A program made the translations under genes and the position numbers. This document shows positions 7,904-16,361 of a stretch of 36,396 nucleotides of DNA, piece by piece. The stretch comes from Primorskyibacter aestuariivivens (GTDB lineage: Bacteria > Pseudomonadota > Alphaproteobacteria > Rhodobacterales > Rhodobacteraceae), in NCBI RefSeq assembly GCF_028023675.1, contig NZ_JAQIOZ010000029.1, forward strand, positions 1 to 36,396, written 5' to 3'. Every line of letters begins with the position of its first letter. The stretch's first letter is position 1. A model generated the notes under the pieces. It was not told the origin of the DNA, did not search any database, and saw only the letters and a list, made by a program, of their open reading frames with translations.

Positions 7904-8282
7904 CATGCGCCGCATAGATCCCTCCCTCAACATGAACCGGTTCTATTCCGTGGAACTGACCAAAGACCTGTTTGGCCACCACGGCGTCCATCGGCAGTGG
8001 GGTCGCTTTGGGACTTGGGGGCGGCATCGCCATGATTGGTATGCGACAGAATCTGAGGCTGAATCTGCCCTTACCGATCTGGTCAAACAGAAACTAACAT
8101 GCGGCTATCTTATTCAGCCGCCTCCGTCCAACAGTCAGGATAGCGCGTTGGAAGCACTGATCAGCTTTGACTTCCAACCGCTGAGCCTGACTGCAGCACA
8201 TGGTAAAGCCGAAAAGCTTCAGTTCGGCAGAAAAATTTTTCCGGATTTGCCTAACTGCAAACGATTAAAGGGAAGAAGGTAA
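7893..8282 (+). CDS. WGR-domain protein
   Basis: A 129-residue protein carrying a WGR domain over about residues 12-70, with RFYSVELTKDLFG, the signature RQWGRFGTWG and a following acidic helix. WGR domains occur in bacterial nucleic-acid-linked proteins and eukaryotic PARPs, where they touch DNA breaks. The remaining C-terminus is not recognised. The start at 7893 follows GAGGAGGAG and lies inside the last codons of the WYL gene, so the two are translated together. It may be a DNA-binding cofactor of the regulator or of the helicase downstream, but this is inference. Confidence 0.75.
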   Translation: MQIDMRRIDPSLNMNRFYSVELTKDLFGHHGVHRQWGRFGTWGRHRHDWYATESEAESALTDLVKQKLTCGYLIQPPPSNSQDSALEALISFDFQPLSLTAAHGKAEKLQFGRKIFPDLPNCKRLKGRR

Positions 8283-8327
8283 ACAAACACGCGCGACGGG
8301 ACATCGGGCAAATCTTGAGGGGGCAGT

Positions 8328-9125
8328 ATGGCAATACCGCTGACAAAAAGGAAAAAACCTGACAAAGCGGGAGAGCTTGGTGAGCTGTATGCTCGGTTGC
8401 CTCAGGTCGAATGCCAAATCGACGATGTGATTAACCTTGAACTGGGGGATCTAAAGACACGCCTGAACGTCTTCAATTGGAAGGATACAGCGTATCTGGC
8501 ATCGGAGACCTTGGTCCACTTGATCCGCAAAGCCCGCAGGGAAAAGAACAGACCGGTCCTCGATGCTGCTGTCAAAGCCCTGTTCAGGAGATGTGAAGCC
8601 AACCTGCTCAGGACGGTTGATAACTCTCTGCCTAATGCAGACAAAATACGCGAAGACACGTTGGCAGAACTTGGCAAACTGTTGGCGCGAGATGGAACCG
8701 GAAAGGTGCCGGATCGTCTCGATCTCTTTGAATGGCGCTTCAATTTGCAGTTTCAATCGCTACGGATCGACGCGATCCGGCGCGAGACAAATGCCGTCAA
8801 TCGCAATGCCTCTCTTCCAAGCGATGCTACCGCGGTTGATGTTGCCGATTTGGAAGCCGCCTTCGACAAAGTCGCCAGTTGCCAGACAACGTCTGACGCA
8901 AATGGCATATATGTGCCATCTCCCGAAGACCAGATGATGGCACGAGACATCTATAGACAACTCTACAAGTTGCCAAAGGATGAACGAAACGCATTGATTG
9001 AAACCAAGATCATTGGCCTGACCGAAGAGGAGGCTGGGAGCAAACTAGGCGTTTCGTCTCGTACCATCAGAACGCGCAAAAAAAATGCGATAGCAAGACT
9101 GAAAAGCCTAAAGGAAAGCACATGA
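8328..9125 (+). CDS. RNA polymerase sigma-70-like factor
   Basis: A 265-residue protein with a clear sigma region-4 type helix-turn-helix at the C-terminus (LPKDERNALIETKII, then GLTEEEAGSKLGVSSRTIRT and KKNAIARLKSL). A region-2-like core lies in the middle (FEWRFNLQFQSLRIDAIRRE). The N-terminal 100 residues are not recognised. GAGGGGG precedes the ATG. It overlaps the next gene by four bases (ATGA), placing it first in a three-gene unit. Sigma-like genes beside an ImmA/IrrE metallopeptidase suggest a regulated transcription switch. It might instead be a sigma-derived transcriptional activator rather than a true sigma factor. Confidence 0.75.
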   Translation: MAIPLTKRKKPDKAGELGELYARLPQVECQIDDVINLELGDLKTRLNVFNWKDTAYLASETLVHLIRKARREKNRPVLDAAVKALFRRCEANLLRTVDNSLPNADKIREDTLAELGKLLARDGTGKVPDRLDLFEWRFNLQFQSLRIDAIRRETNAVNRNASLPSDATAVDVADLEAAFDKVASCQTTSDANGIYVPSPEDQMMARDIYRQLYKLPKDERNALIETKIIGLTEEEAGSKLGVSSRTIRTRKKNAIARLKSLKEST

Positions 9126-9787
9126 CCCCGAACGCAGCCCAATCTGAATTGTTCCTGCAGGATGCCATCCTTGAATTGATGGAGGCGAACAGACTTCCTG
9201 ACGCGCAACTTGTCGAAGATATCGTCAGCGAATATCCAGATTTCGCCGCAGAAATCACCGAGTTCGCCGTAGAGCTGGCAATCGACATGCTCGTAAACTC
9301 TGATCGGAATGAAGACGCTGTAGTTGTTCAAGACGATGTGTCGCCAATGGTTTCCCGCGCACTCAGCAACTTCGAAAACGAACTCTTTTTGCGTGACGAT
9401 TCATTGAAATCAGATGACGTCATCGCACGGGTAGTTCCGGAGGTAGACTCGATTGACCCCTTCGCAGACATGGATCGGAAGAGTTTTGGCCGGTTTGCAC
9501 GTTCCATTCATGCGAATAAGGTATTTGCTCTGAAATTGAGAGACCGGCAGATCCGGCTTGATACGATTCCGTATAGGTATTTGGAACTCATTTCTGAGTG
9601 TTTGAAAATCAGACTTGATCAGCTGTTAACTTATCTCAACGGGCAAGACCGCCGGCCGGCTATGGGCACACAGTTTTTCAAGGCAGATGACAGACCAAAT
9701 CACGACCTTCAACAGAGCTTCGATGAAGCGGTCGAAAGCTCTGGTCTGACCGACGATCAGAAACGATATCTAAAGAGTTTGAAGTAG
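9122..9787 (+). CDS. Unknown protein between sigma-like factor and IrrE-UvrD gene
   Basis: A 221-residue protein with no family I can name. The N-terminal third is acidic and helical (LELMEANRLPDAQLVEDIVS). The second half contains a helical block with RFARSIHANKVFALKLRDR and then YLELISECLKIRLDQLLTYL. It overlaps the sigma-like gene by four bases and ends one base before the next ATG, so it is made together with both neighbours. Lying between a sigma-like protein and a metallopeptidase, it is a candidate anti-sigma or peptidase substrate. No membrane segment is visible, so such a role would be cytoplasmic. This is inference from position only. Confidence 0.65.
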   Translation: MTPNAAQSELFLQDAILELMEANRLPDAQLVEDIVSEYPDFAAEITEFAVELAIDMLVNSDRNEDAVVVQDDVSPMVSRALSNFENELFLRDDSLKSDDVIARVVPEVDSIDPFADMDRKSFGRFARSIHANKVFALKLRDRQIRLDTIPYRYLELISECLKIRLDQLLTYLNGQDRRPAMGTQFFKADDRPNHDLQQSFDEAVESSGLTDDQKRYLKSLK

Positions 9788-9788
9788 A

Positions 9789-11465
9789 ATGGACGGATTC
9801 GAACCGATACGCAGGGCTGCACACGAGCTGCATCGGGCTACACTGGATGCAGGGGGCGATCCGCTCAATCCGCTTGCATTTGTGACGCATGCGATTGAGG
9901 CCTTGGACGATCTTGACCTGGATCTAGTCTGGCTTGAACCGGACGATCCTGGGTTGAAGGGCGCAAGAGCTCGATTTGATGACCAAGCCGGCCTGATCAG
10001 TTGTGAAAATGCGGGTGAGCCAGCAAGCCGCGCACTTCTTGTTGCACACGAAATCGGACACGATCAGCTGCATGCGGGTTCCCTGAACTGCAACTCAGCA
10101 GATGTGGATGTCTCACAAACAACAGAAGCAGCGGCAGTCGGATTGCAGCGTGTAGAGAGCTATGGCGTGCGGGAACGGCAGGAGTTGCAGGCCAATGTCT
10201 TTGCCAGAGAGTTCGTCTTTCCCCGGCAATTTGCGCGACATCTCTTCGTCGAGGAAAAAATGTCTGCCGTGGCAATCGTCGAAGCGACGGGTCTTCCTCT
10301 CGCGGTCGTTCGCCAACAGTTGTTCGACGCGCTCTTGCTCCCTCCCGGTCAGCCGGCGAACGAGAATAACTCCGCGAGTTACATTCCCAAGCCGGACAAG
10401 TCCCAAGACAGGGCTGTCGCGCATCGCGATTCACCCTATCTTCTTCAGGCAGGCCCGGGCACTGGTAAGACGAGAACGCTGATCAAGCGAATAGTCGCCT
10501 TGATCGAAGAGGGCGTCGATCCTGCCTCCATTCTGGTTCTTACATTCTCGAACCGGGCTGCAGGAGAGTTGTCAGAGCGTCTCGAACATGCTGTTCCTGA
10601 AGGCGCTGCCAAGGTTTGGGTCGGAACTTTTCATGCATTTGGACTGGACATTGTACGGCGGTTTTATCGCGAGTTAAACCTTCCGGATAATCCCATTCTC
10701 TTCGATAGAAGCGATGCGATCGAGGTCTTGGAAGAACTTCTACCAACCCTTCCATTGGTGCACTATCGTAATCTGTGGGATCCAACTCTTGTCTTACGTG
10801 ATATTCTGGACGCGATTTCGCGCGCCAAGGATGAGTTGGTCACGCCCGATCGCTACCGCGCGCTTTCAGACGCCATGCTCAGTAAAGCGAAGGCCGCGGG
10901 CGATGATGAGAAGATTGAGGCCGCCGAAAAATGCCTTGAAGTCGCGGATGTCTACGATCTCTACGAAAAGACGCTCTCCGAGCGAGGCGCGATAGATTTC
11001 GGTGATCTAGTCATGCGGCCAGCACTATTGCTCGACGCCAATACGGCCGTGAATGCCGAGCTACAGCTTCGGCATAGGCACGTACTCGTCGACGAGTACC
11101 AGGACGTAAACCGGGCCAGTGCAAAGCTCGTTAAGCTCGTCTCAGGGGATGCAAAACGGCTGTGGGTCGTCGGTGATGCAAGACAGTCCATCTATCGATT
11201 TCGTGGCGCGTCTTCGGCGAACATGACGAAGTTTGCTGTGGATTACGACAAGCCAGTGATCGATAAGCTCGAAATCAATTATCGGTCCAGTGAACAGATA
11301 GTTGATAGCTTTGTGGCTACAGCCCCGAAAATGGGCGCTTCACAGGGCATGTTGCCCTTAAGTCTTTCCGCGAACAACGGTCCCGGACCGGCGGCGACGG
11401 AAATCCGTCGGTTTGAAAGCCCCACGACGAAATTGAGGGGATCGCTGCCTGCATCGAAGATCTGA
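9789..11465 (+). CDS. ImmA/IrrE metallopeptidase-UvrD helicase fusion, N-terminal part of a frameshifted gene
   Basis: The first 200 residues form an ImmA/IrrE zinc peptidase: HEIGH at 87-91 and a downstream glutamate in QELQANVFAREF. A UvrD/Rep superfamily-1 helicase follows: Walker A GPGTGKT at 222-228, motif Ia (LTFSNRAAGEL), DEYQD at 435-439, GDARQSIYRFRG, and NYRSSEQ. The frame then fails: after base 11423 the correct frame is one base earlier, and this frame stops at 11463-11465 after a nonsense tail. The sequence AGCCCC at 11418-11423 is the likely site, a C run apparently one base short. The start lies one base after the preceding stop. Fused peptidase-helicase proteins suggest a damage- or phage-sensing enzyme. 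Confidence 0.85.
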   Translation: MDGFEPIRRAAHELHRATLDAGGDPLNPLAFVTHAIEALDDLDLDLVWLEPDDPGLKGARARFDDQAGLISCENAGEPASRALLVAHEIGHDQLHAGSLNCNSADVDVSQTTEAAAVGLQRVESYGVRERQELQANVFAREFVFPRQFARHLFVEEKMSAVAIVEATGLPLAVVRQQLFDALLLPPGQPANENNSASYIPKPDKSQDRAVAHRDSPYLLQAGPGTGKTRTLIKRIVALIEEGVDPASILVLTFSNRAAGELSERLEHAVPEGAAKVWVGTFHAFGLDIVRRFYRELNLPDNPILFDRSDAIEVLEELLPTLPLVHYRNLWDPTLVLRDILDAISRAKDELVTPDRYRALSDAMLSKAKAAGDDEKIEAAEKCLEVADVYDLYEKTLSERGAIDFGDLVMRPALLLDANTAVNAELQLRHRHVLVDEYQDVNRASAKLVKLVSGDAKRLWVVGDARQSIYRFRGASSANMTKFAVDYDKPVIDKLEINYRSSEQIVDSFVATAPKMGASQGMLPLSLSANNGPGPAATEIRRFESPTTKLRGSLPASKI

Positions 11466-13231
11466 AGGCCTCAGGAGTCACTTATCGCGATCAAGCGGTG
11501 CTGTGCCGGACAAACAAAAGGTTAAACGAAATCGCGGCCGGCCTGGAAGCACGCGGTATACCGGTCCTTCACCTTGGAAGCCTTTTTGAGCGCGAAGAAG
11601 TTCGCGACCTCCTGGCTTTGCTCAACCTTGCGATAGACCCTTTTGGTGACGCCATGGTGCGTGTTGGCACCTTGCCTCGCTATGCGTTGACCCTTCAGGA
11701 CATCTATCAGATCGCCAAAACCATCAGAGATGACGATATCTCCACACTCGAAGGTCTTGCGGCACTTCAGGCCGACGTTGCGCTCTCCGTTTGTGGTCGC
11801 GCCGGGTTAGCACAGCTTGTTGAAGATCTGACTGATCTTAAAAACACCAGCACGGCATGGGAGTTTCTCGCATCATATCTGCTGGATAAAACAAACCACG
11901 CCCGCGACATCGCGACCTCGAAGACGATTTCAGGACAGATGAAGGGTGTCGCGATCTGGCAGTTTCTGAACTTCTTGCGGGACGAAGTCCCCATTAAGGA
12001 CGGGTTGCCAATCGAGCGAACGCTCGCCCGAATCCGACAGATGGTTTTACTTGCCGAGGAACGGGACCTCCGGCAAGTTCCCGATGCCGCATTGCACATG
12101 AATGCCGTCCGATTGATGACGGTCCACGGCAGTAAAGGTCTTGAGTTTGAGGCCGTCCACGTTCCCGGGCTGACGGTCGCCAGTTTCCCATCCAGCAATC
12201 GCGGCCAACGCTGTCCGCCACCGGATGGCATGGTTGAAGGGTCTGATATTCTCTCCGCAAAAGAGTTCGCCAAACAAGCCCATGCCACAGAAGAAGAGTG
12301 CTTGTTTTTTGTCGCGATTTCGCGCGCTCAAAAATACCTCAATCTCTATTTGCCGAAAAAGCAGCCGAACGGAAACAATCGCAGTGAATCCAAATTTCTC
12401 AGCTGGCTTCCGCCGCATCTGGTAACCCAAATAGAAAACCCGGACCAATTGAGCGGCCCATCTATCACCGACGATCCAAACACGATTGAGGTCTGCTGGT
12501 CGGATACTTGGAGAATGACGGAAAGCCGTTTGACTGCCTATGAACGATGTCCGCGCCGCTTCTTCTACACGCATGTGATGGGCCTTGGCAGCGCCCGAAA
12601 AATGACAGCGTTCTCAAAAACACATGACTGTATCTACGATCTAATTCGCTGGCTCAAGGTGGAACGTCTGTCGGAGGCGCCTTCGCTCGCGGCGGCAGAA
12701 AGCGCATTTGATGACATCTGGCAGCGACGGGGTCCTGTCGGCCATGCCTATGCAGCCGCATACCGTCAGCTTGCATCCCGCTTCATTCGTAATCTTCTCG
12801 CCGCCGGTGACGGAAGAGAGTTTCTTGAAGCCAAGCGCTTGCCGGTTGAACTTTCCAGTGGAACGGTATTTGTCGAGCCAAGCGAAATATCCAGGCAACA
12901 AGATGGAACCATTTCAGTTCGCAGAGTTCGCACTGGCTATTGTCGTAGTGATGAATACTCACGCCTAGAATACGCCCTCTACAAATTGGCAGCGCAAGCT
13001 GAATATGGTGCAGGTGTGCTCGTCGAGGCGCTACATCTCACCGACAACATTAGCGAGCCAGTTCCAACAACCGACCGCGTCATTTTAAACCGCTCCAAAT
13101 CTTCCAATAAGATGCTGGATCAGATCGCTGCGGGACAGTTTCCGGCAGACACAGATCCGATTTCCTGCCCAAGGTGTCCTCACTTTTTCATATGCGCCGC
13201 GACGCCGCGCGGACGTATAAAGCAATCTTAA
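11417..13231 (+). pseudogene. UvrD helicase with Fe-S nuclease-like domain, C-terminal part of the frameshifted gene
   Basis: This frame opens after a TGA at 11414-11416 and continues the helicase: PHDEIEGIAACIEDL, then motif V (MTVHGSKGLEFE) and motif VI (EEECLFFVAISRAQKY). The last 220 residues look like an AddB/Cas4-type iron-sulfur PD-(D/E)XK domain, with one cysteine in YERCPRRFFY and three in CPRCPHFFIC. The usual acidic residues and the D-x-K are not seen: the position that normally reads D-Y-K-T-G reads RVRTG. The nuclease is therefore probably inactive and structural. Without the frameshift the whole protein would be about 1,147 residues. An internal GTG at 11498 could start a fragment, but no ribosome site supports it. 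Confidence 0.8.
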
Positions 13232-13340
13232 CTTTTTTCGACCCGCGCTTCCGGATCGGGCCACCAGAAAACGATTAACCATTCGAAGGGACGTAGGTGG
13301 GCAATGGTGCTTCACTCTTCAGTTCCCTGGAGAATGAGTA

Positions 13341-13850
13341 ATGACCCAAATTGACGTATTTTATCAAGGCGAGGACCTTGACGACATCCAACACCTGGAA
13401 CTTGAAGATGCGGCAACCATCGGCGACTTCAAAAAGCTGATCAGCGAGCGTCATGGCGCCAATGTTGACGTCCACGTGTTCATCGAAGATGCTGAAGATC
13501 CGTCTTCTGACGATGCCTGTCTGGCCGATCTCGGGGACCCGACTGGCCTCAAACTTCACTATCATCGTCAGCGTCGGATCGAAGTGTGCGTCACCTATAA
13601 CGGTGAAGATGAATGTCGCCTGTTTCCGCCATCGGCCACGATCAAGCGTGTCAAACGCTGGTTCGCGAAGAACAAGTTTGGCATGGCCAAGGAGGAGGCG
13701 GGGGAACATCTGCTTCAGATTTCCGGCACCCACGAACGGCCTCACCCCGGCACCCATATCGGCGCGCTTGCCAAATGTGGCTGTACCAAGCTGGAGTTTG
13801 ATCTCGTCCCTGATCAGCGTGTCAACGGTCACACCGAGTTGGGTCAATGA
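13341..13850 (+). CDS. bilA: BilA, ubiquitin-like protein of the bacterial ISG15-like system
   Basis: A 169-residue protein made of two beta-grasp (ubiquitin-like) domains in tandem. The first covers about 1-77 (from [14 protein letters not shown] to GLKLHYHRQ) and the second about 78-157 (from [17 protein letters not shown] to [11 protein letters not shown]). Two tandem ubiquitin folds are the hallmark of BilA. In studied systems BilA is conjugated to phage tail proteins and spoils the released virions. The C-terminus ends in G168-Q169 rather than a bare diglycine, so trimming by the JAB protease would be needed to expose the glycine. GGAGA lies seven bases before the ATG. It overlaps bilB by four bases. 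Confidence 0.85.
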   Translation: MTQIDVFYQGEDLDDIQHLELEDAATIGDFKKLISERHGANVDVHVFIEDAEDPSSDDACLADLGDPTGLKLHYHRQRRIEVCVTYNGEDECRLFPPSATIKRVKRWFAKNKFGMAKEEAGEHLLQISGTHERPHPGTHIGALAKCGCTKLEFDLVPDQRVNGHTELGQ

Positions 13851-14320
13851 GCAGTCCTGACGAAAGGGCATTGTCCGCCGATCTCGCCAAGCCGTCCTTC
13901 AAGCTCGCTGCACTTGAAGGGCGGTGGCGTCTCGCCGAGATGAGTTGGCCTTATGTCTTCATCGCTGTCACCGCGTCGGACGGCAGAGAATATGTCCTTC
14001 GGTTTCATTGCGCAGGTTATCCAGAGCGCGCGCCGACAGCCGGCCTTTGGGACATGTCCAAGAACTCTCAACTGGGCTTGGATATGTGGCCACGGGGCAG
14101 GGGCGGTCGACTGTCATCGGTCTTCAGGACCGACTGGAAGAACGGTTCAGCTCTTTACCTGCCTTGCGATCGTACAAGCTTCGAAGGCCACGAAAACTGG
14201 CGTCAGGAAATGCCGTCGAAAATCTGGAACCCGAAAATCGGGATCAATCAATATCTGGAGCTGGTTCATGAACTTCTCAATTGCGCGGACTATACGCCAC
14301 CTATTCGCACCGCGGCATGA
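13847..14320 (+). CDS. bilB: BilB, E2-like ubiquitin-conjugating enzyme
   Basis: A 157-residue E2-fold protein that takes the ubiquitin-like protein from the E1 and hands it to target lysines. The N-terminal helix and beta meander ([19 protein letters not shown], then [19 protein letters not shown]) are followed by a proline-rich turn ([12 protein letters not shown]). The likely catalytic cysteine is C107 in [10 protein letters not shown] final helix ([13 protein letters not shown]) completes the fold. The start is coupled to bilA (ATGA overlap). The end overlaps bilC by 53 bases. Identity is supported mainly by fold pattern and by the flanking ubiquitin-like, JAB and E1 genes. Confidence 0.85.
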   Translation: MSSPDERALSADLAKPSFKLAALEGRWRLAEMSWPYVFIAVTASDGREYVLRFHCAGYPERAPTAGLWDMSKNSQLGLDMWPRGRGGRLSSVFRTDWKNGSALYLPCDRTSFEGHENWRQEMPSKIWNPKIGINQYLELVHELLNCADYTPPIRTAA

Positions 14321-14783
14321 ATTGTCATGCTCATGGTTGGTATGGCGGAAGCTGATGGCCAGCCTGCGTCAGCGCGGCGCCAATAGCAGCCGCGAAAGCG
14401 GTGCATTTCTTCTTGGCTACAAGGCCGGTGGCCAAGCCCGGATTGTGGATTTCGTTCTTTATGACGATCTTGACCCGCATTGTCTGGAGTCAGGCATCGT
14501 GCGCTTCGACGGACGGTATTTCAGTGAACTGTGGGCAATCTGCAAAGCGCGGAAACTGACCGTCGTGGCGGATGTACACGTCCATCCCGGTGGAGAGCAA
14601 CAAAGCAAATCAGATCGTGCACATCCAATGATTTCCCGATCAGGGCACCTGGCACTCATCGTCCCCAATTTCGCAAAACGCGCAAAGCGATCGACCGTCG
14701 GGATCTATCGCTACCTCGGAAACAAGGATTGGGAAAGCGTACCGAAATCGAAGCGCAAATCGTTTTTTCATGTTGGATTCTAG
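14268..14783 (+). CDS. bilC: BilC, JAB/JAMM deubiquitinase-like metalloprotease
   Basis: A 171-residue JAB-domain zinc protease expected to mature BilA and remove it from conjugates. The JAMM residues are present: E43 in [10 protein letters not shown], then H104-x-H106 and S113-x2-D116 in [15 protein letters not shown], a bacterial spacing. The start at 14268 was chosen because GGAG lies seven bases upstream and the protein then begins shortly before the conserved WLVWRKL helix. The frame is open much further upstream (to 13953), but that part lies inside bilB in another frame and is not a gene. The 53-base overlap with bilB is unusually long. Ten bases separate its stop from bilD. Confidence 0.86.
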   Translation: MNFSIARTIRHLFAPRHELSCSWLVWRKLMASLRQRGANSSRESGAFLLGYKAGGQARIVDFVLYDDLDPHCLESGIVRFDGRYFSELWAICKARKLTVVADVHVHPGGEQQSKSDRAHPMISRSGHLALIVPNFAKRAKRSTVGIYRYLGNKDWESVPKSKRKSFFHVGF

Positions 14784-14793
14784 GGAGGCCCTT

Positions 14794-16173
14794 ATGGATA
14801 TGCCAGTAACTGGTGACACCCTTCACCGCCTGATGAAACAGGCTCTGGATAGCGGCACCGTTGAGAGCGTCGAGGACGCCAAACGCCTGTTTGAAGGCTA
14901 CCGACTTTCAGTATCAATTGATCCAGCCGATGCCGACAGCCCTGAACATCAAACCGCGTTACTCACGGTCGTTGCTCTTGCAAGCCGAGTGTTTCTGGGT
15001 GGGGTTCATGTATCGGGTGCCTCGAGTGCGCCGCTGTTAACTGGGCACAAGGGCAGCAAGTCATTGGCTGATGAGATCATTAAGCACGGTGGTGTAATAG
15101 CGTCAGACTTGAGTGAGGACCCCGTCATTTATATCGGGGGAGGCGCGCGTCCCAGACGCGACGGGTTTGCCATTCGCACACAAGCTGCGGGGTGGCGAGG
15201 CGGTATTATGCCAGCGTATTCTGCACTTGGAGTTCCCCAAAAAGCTCCAATTGCGACCGCGGCAACTTTAAGTGCTGCCCTCGCCGTGGCCGAAGCATAT
15301 TTTCACGTAAGTAAAGCCTTGCCAATCGCTGGTCGGCGCACTCTAGGGCTGTCTCTTTGGAAGCTCAATCCAGACATCGATTGGCGCGCTGAAGATCCGT
15401 CTGAACCCACGCTCAAGTATTTACCAAATCGACTTTGGCTGATCGGTCTCGGCCACTTAGGACAGGCCTATCTTTGGAATGTGGGCCTGTTACCTTATGC
15501 AGACCCCTCGGCTCTGTCCCTCGTTCTGCAGGATATCGACGACGTCACCACCTCGACACATAGCACCTCTATTTTGACCGCACCGTCCATGGTCGGCCAG
15601 AAAAAAACCCGTGTTCTCGCCGATTGGGCAGAAGGCCGGGGATATTCGGTCTCACTGATGGAGCGGTATTTTACAGACGACTTTTTGCGCCAGCCTACGG
15701 AACCCGCCATCGCCTTGTGCGGCCTCGATAATGCACTTGGGCGCAGAGCACTCGACAAAGCCGGCTTTGACTTGGTTGTCGAGGCCGGGCTGGGGCGGGG
15801 TCACCACGACTTCCAGAAAATCAGAATGCATGTCTTACCAGGTCTCCGGCCGGCCGACGATATTTGGCGAGCTGCAGACTATTCAACTGGCCACGCCATG
15901 CCAGTTGCCTATGAAAAACTGGTGAAAGCCGGGACGCTTGATCAATGCGGTGCTACGCTCCTGGCGGGCAAAGCTGTCGGAGCCCCCTTCGTTGGAATGG
16001 TAGCCTCCTGCCTCGCGGTTAGCGAGATTCTGCGCCTTCTGCACGGTGGGCGCCGGTGTCAGCTTGCCGATCTAGATCTTTTGAGCATAGATCATCGTCA
16101 CATTGTGGAAAGCGGACAAAATGGCGAGCCTGCACACATGAATCCCGGCTTCACTGATGCAATGATCGGTTAG
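14794..16173 (+). CDS. bilD: BilD, E1-like ubiquitin-activating enzyme
   Basis: A 459-residue E1/ThiF-like enzyme that adenylates the C-terminus of BilA and carries it as a thioester. The Rossmann nucleotide motif is GLGHLG at 218-223 in RLWLIGLGHLGQAYLW, with an acidic strand end (LQDIDDVTTST) after it. Candidate catalytic cysteines are C385 in LDQCGATLLAG and C406 in MVASCLAV. The N-terminal 200 residues form an extra domain typical of BilD. The start at 14794 follows GGGAGG seven bases upstream, overlapping the end of bilC; an earlier frame start at 14770 lies inside bilC. It completes the bilABCD set. Confidence 0.87.
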   Translation: MDMPVTGDTLHRLMKQALDSGTVESVEDAKRLFEGYRLSVSIDPADADSPEHQTALLTVVALASRVFLGGVHVSGASSAPLLTGHKGSKSLADEIIKHGGVIASDLSEDPVIYIGGGARPRRDGFAIRTQAAGWRGGIMPAYSALGVPQKAPIATAATLSAALAVAEAYFHVSKALPIAGRRTLGLSLWKLNPDIDWRAEDPSEPTLKYLPNRLWLIGLGHLGQAYLWNVGLLPYADPSALSLVLQDIDDVTTSTHSTSILTAPSMVGQKKTRVLADWAEGRGYSVSLMERYFTDDFLRQPTEPAIALCGLDNALGRRALDKAGFDLVVEAGLGRGHHDFQKIRMHVLPGLRPADDIWRAADYSTGHAMPVAYEKLVKAGTLDQCGATLLAGKAVGAPFVGMVASCLAVSEILRLLHGGRRCQLADLDLLSIDHRHIVESGQNGEPAHMNPGFTDAMIG

Positions 16174-16361
16174 GCTTGGGGAAGGTAAGTCGAAGGGCGC
16201 CAGCGGATTGTTGTGGTATCTTTGATCAAGCGATTTCACGTCGAAGCATCGTTCATCGAAGCAGCTGTCCTAGGCCTTTAGGTCCAAACGCCAAAACTTG
16301 TTGACCGTGACGCTTCCAAGGCGCGAAGCTGTCCGAACAATTGATCAATCCTGAGGAAGTA

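Noticed and set aside
11411-11465. Programmed ribosomal frameshifting in the helicase gene
   Set aside because: No slippery heptamer or clear downstream structure was found; a missing base in a C run is simpler.
13232-13340. A terminator or small RNA between the helicase gene and bilA
   Set aside because: The T-run comes before the GC-rich part and the possible stem CCCG/CGGG is short, so no confident structure can be called.
13953-14267. A longer start for bilC
   Set aside because: The frame is open, but the added sequence lies within bilB in a different frame and has no link to the JAB fold. The start at 14268 has a ribosome site.
16174-16361. A small gene or RNA between bilD and the CHAT gene
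   Set aside because: No open frame with a ribosome site and no strong hairpin was seen.
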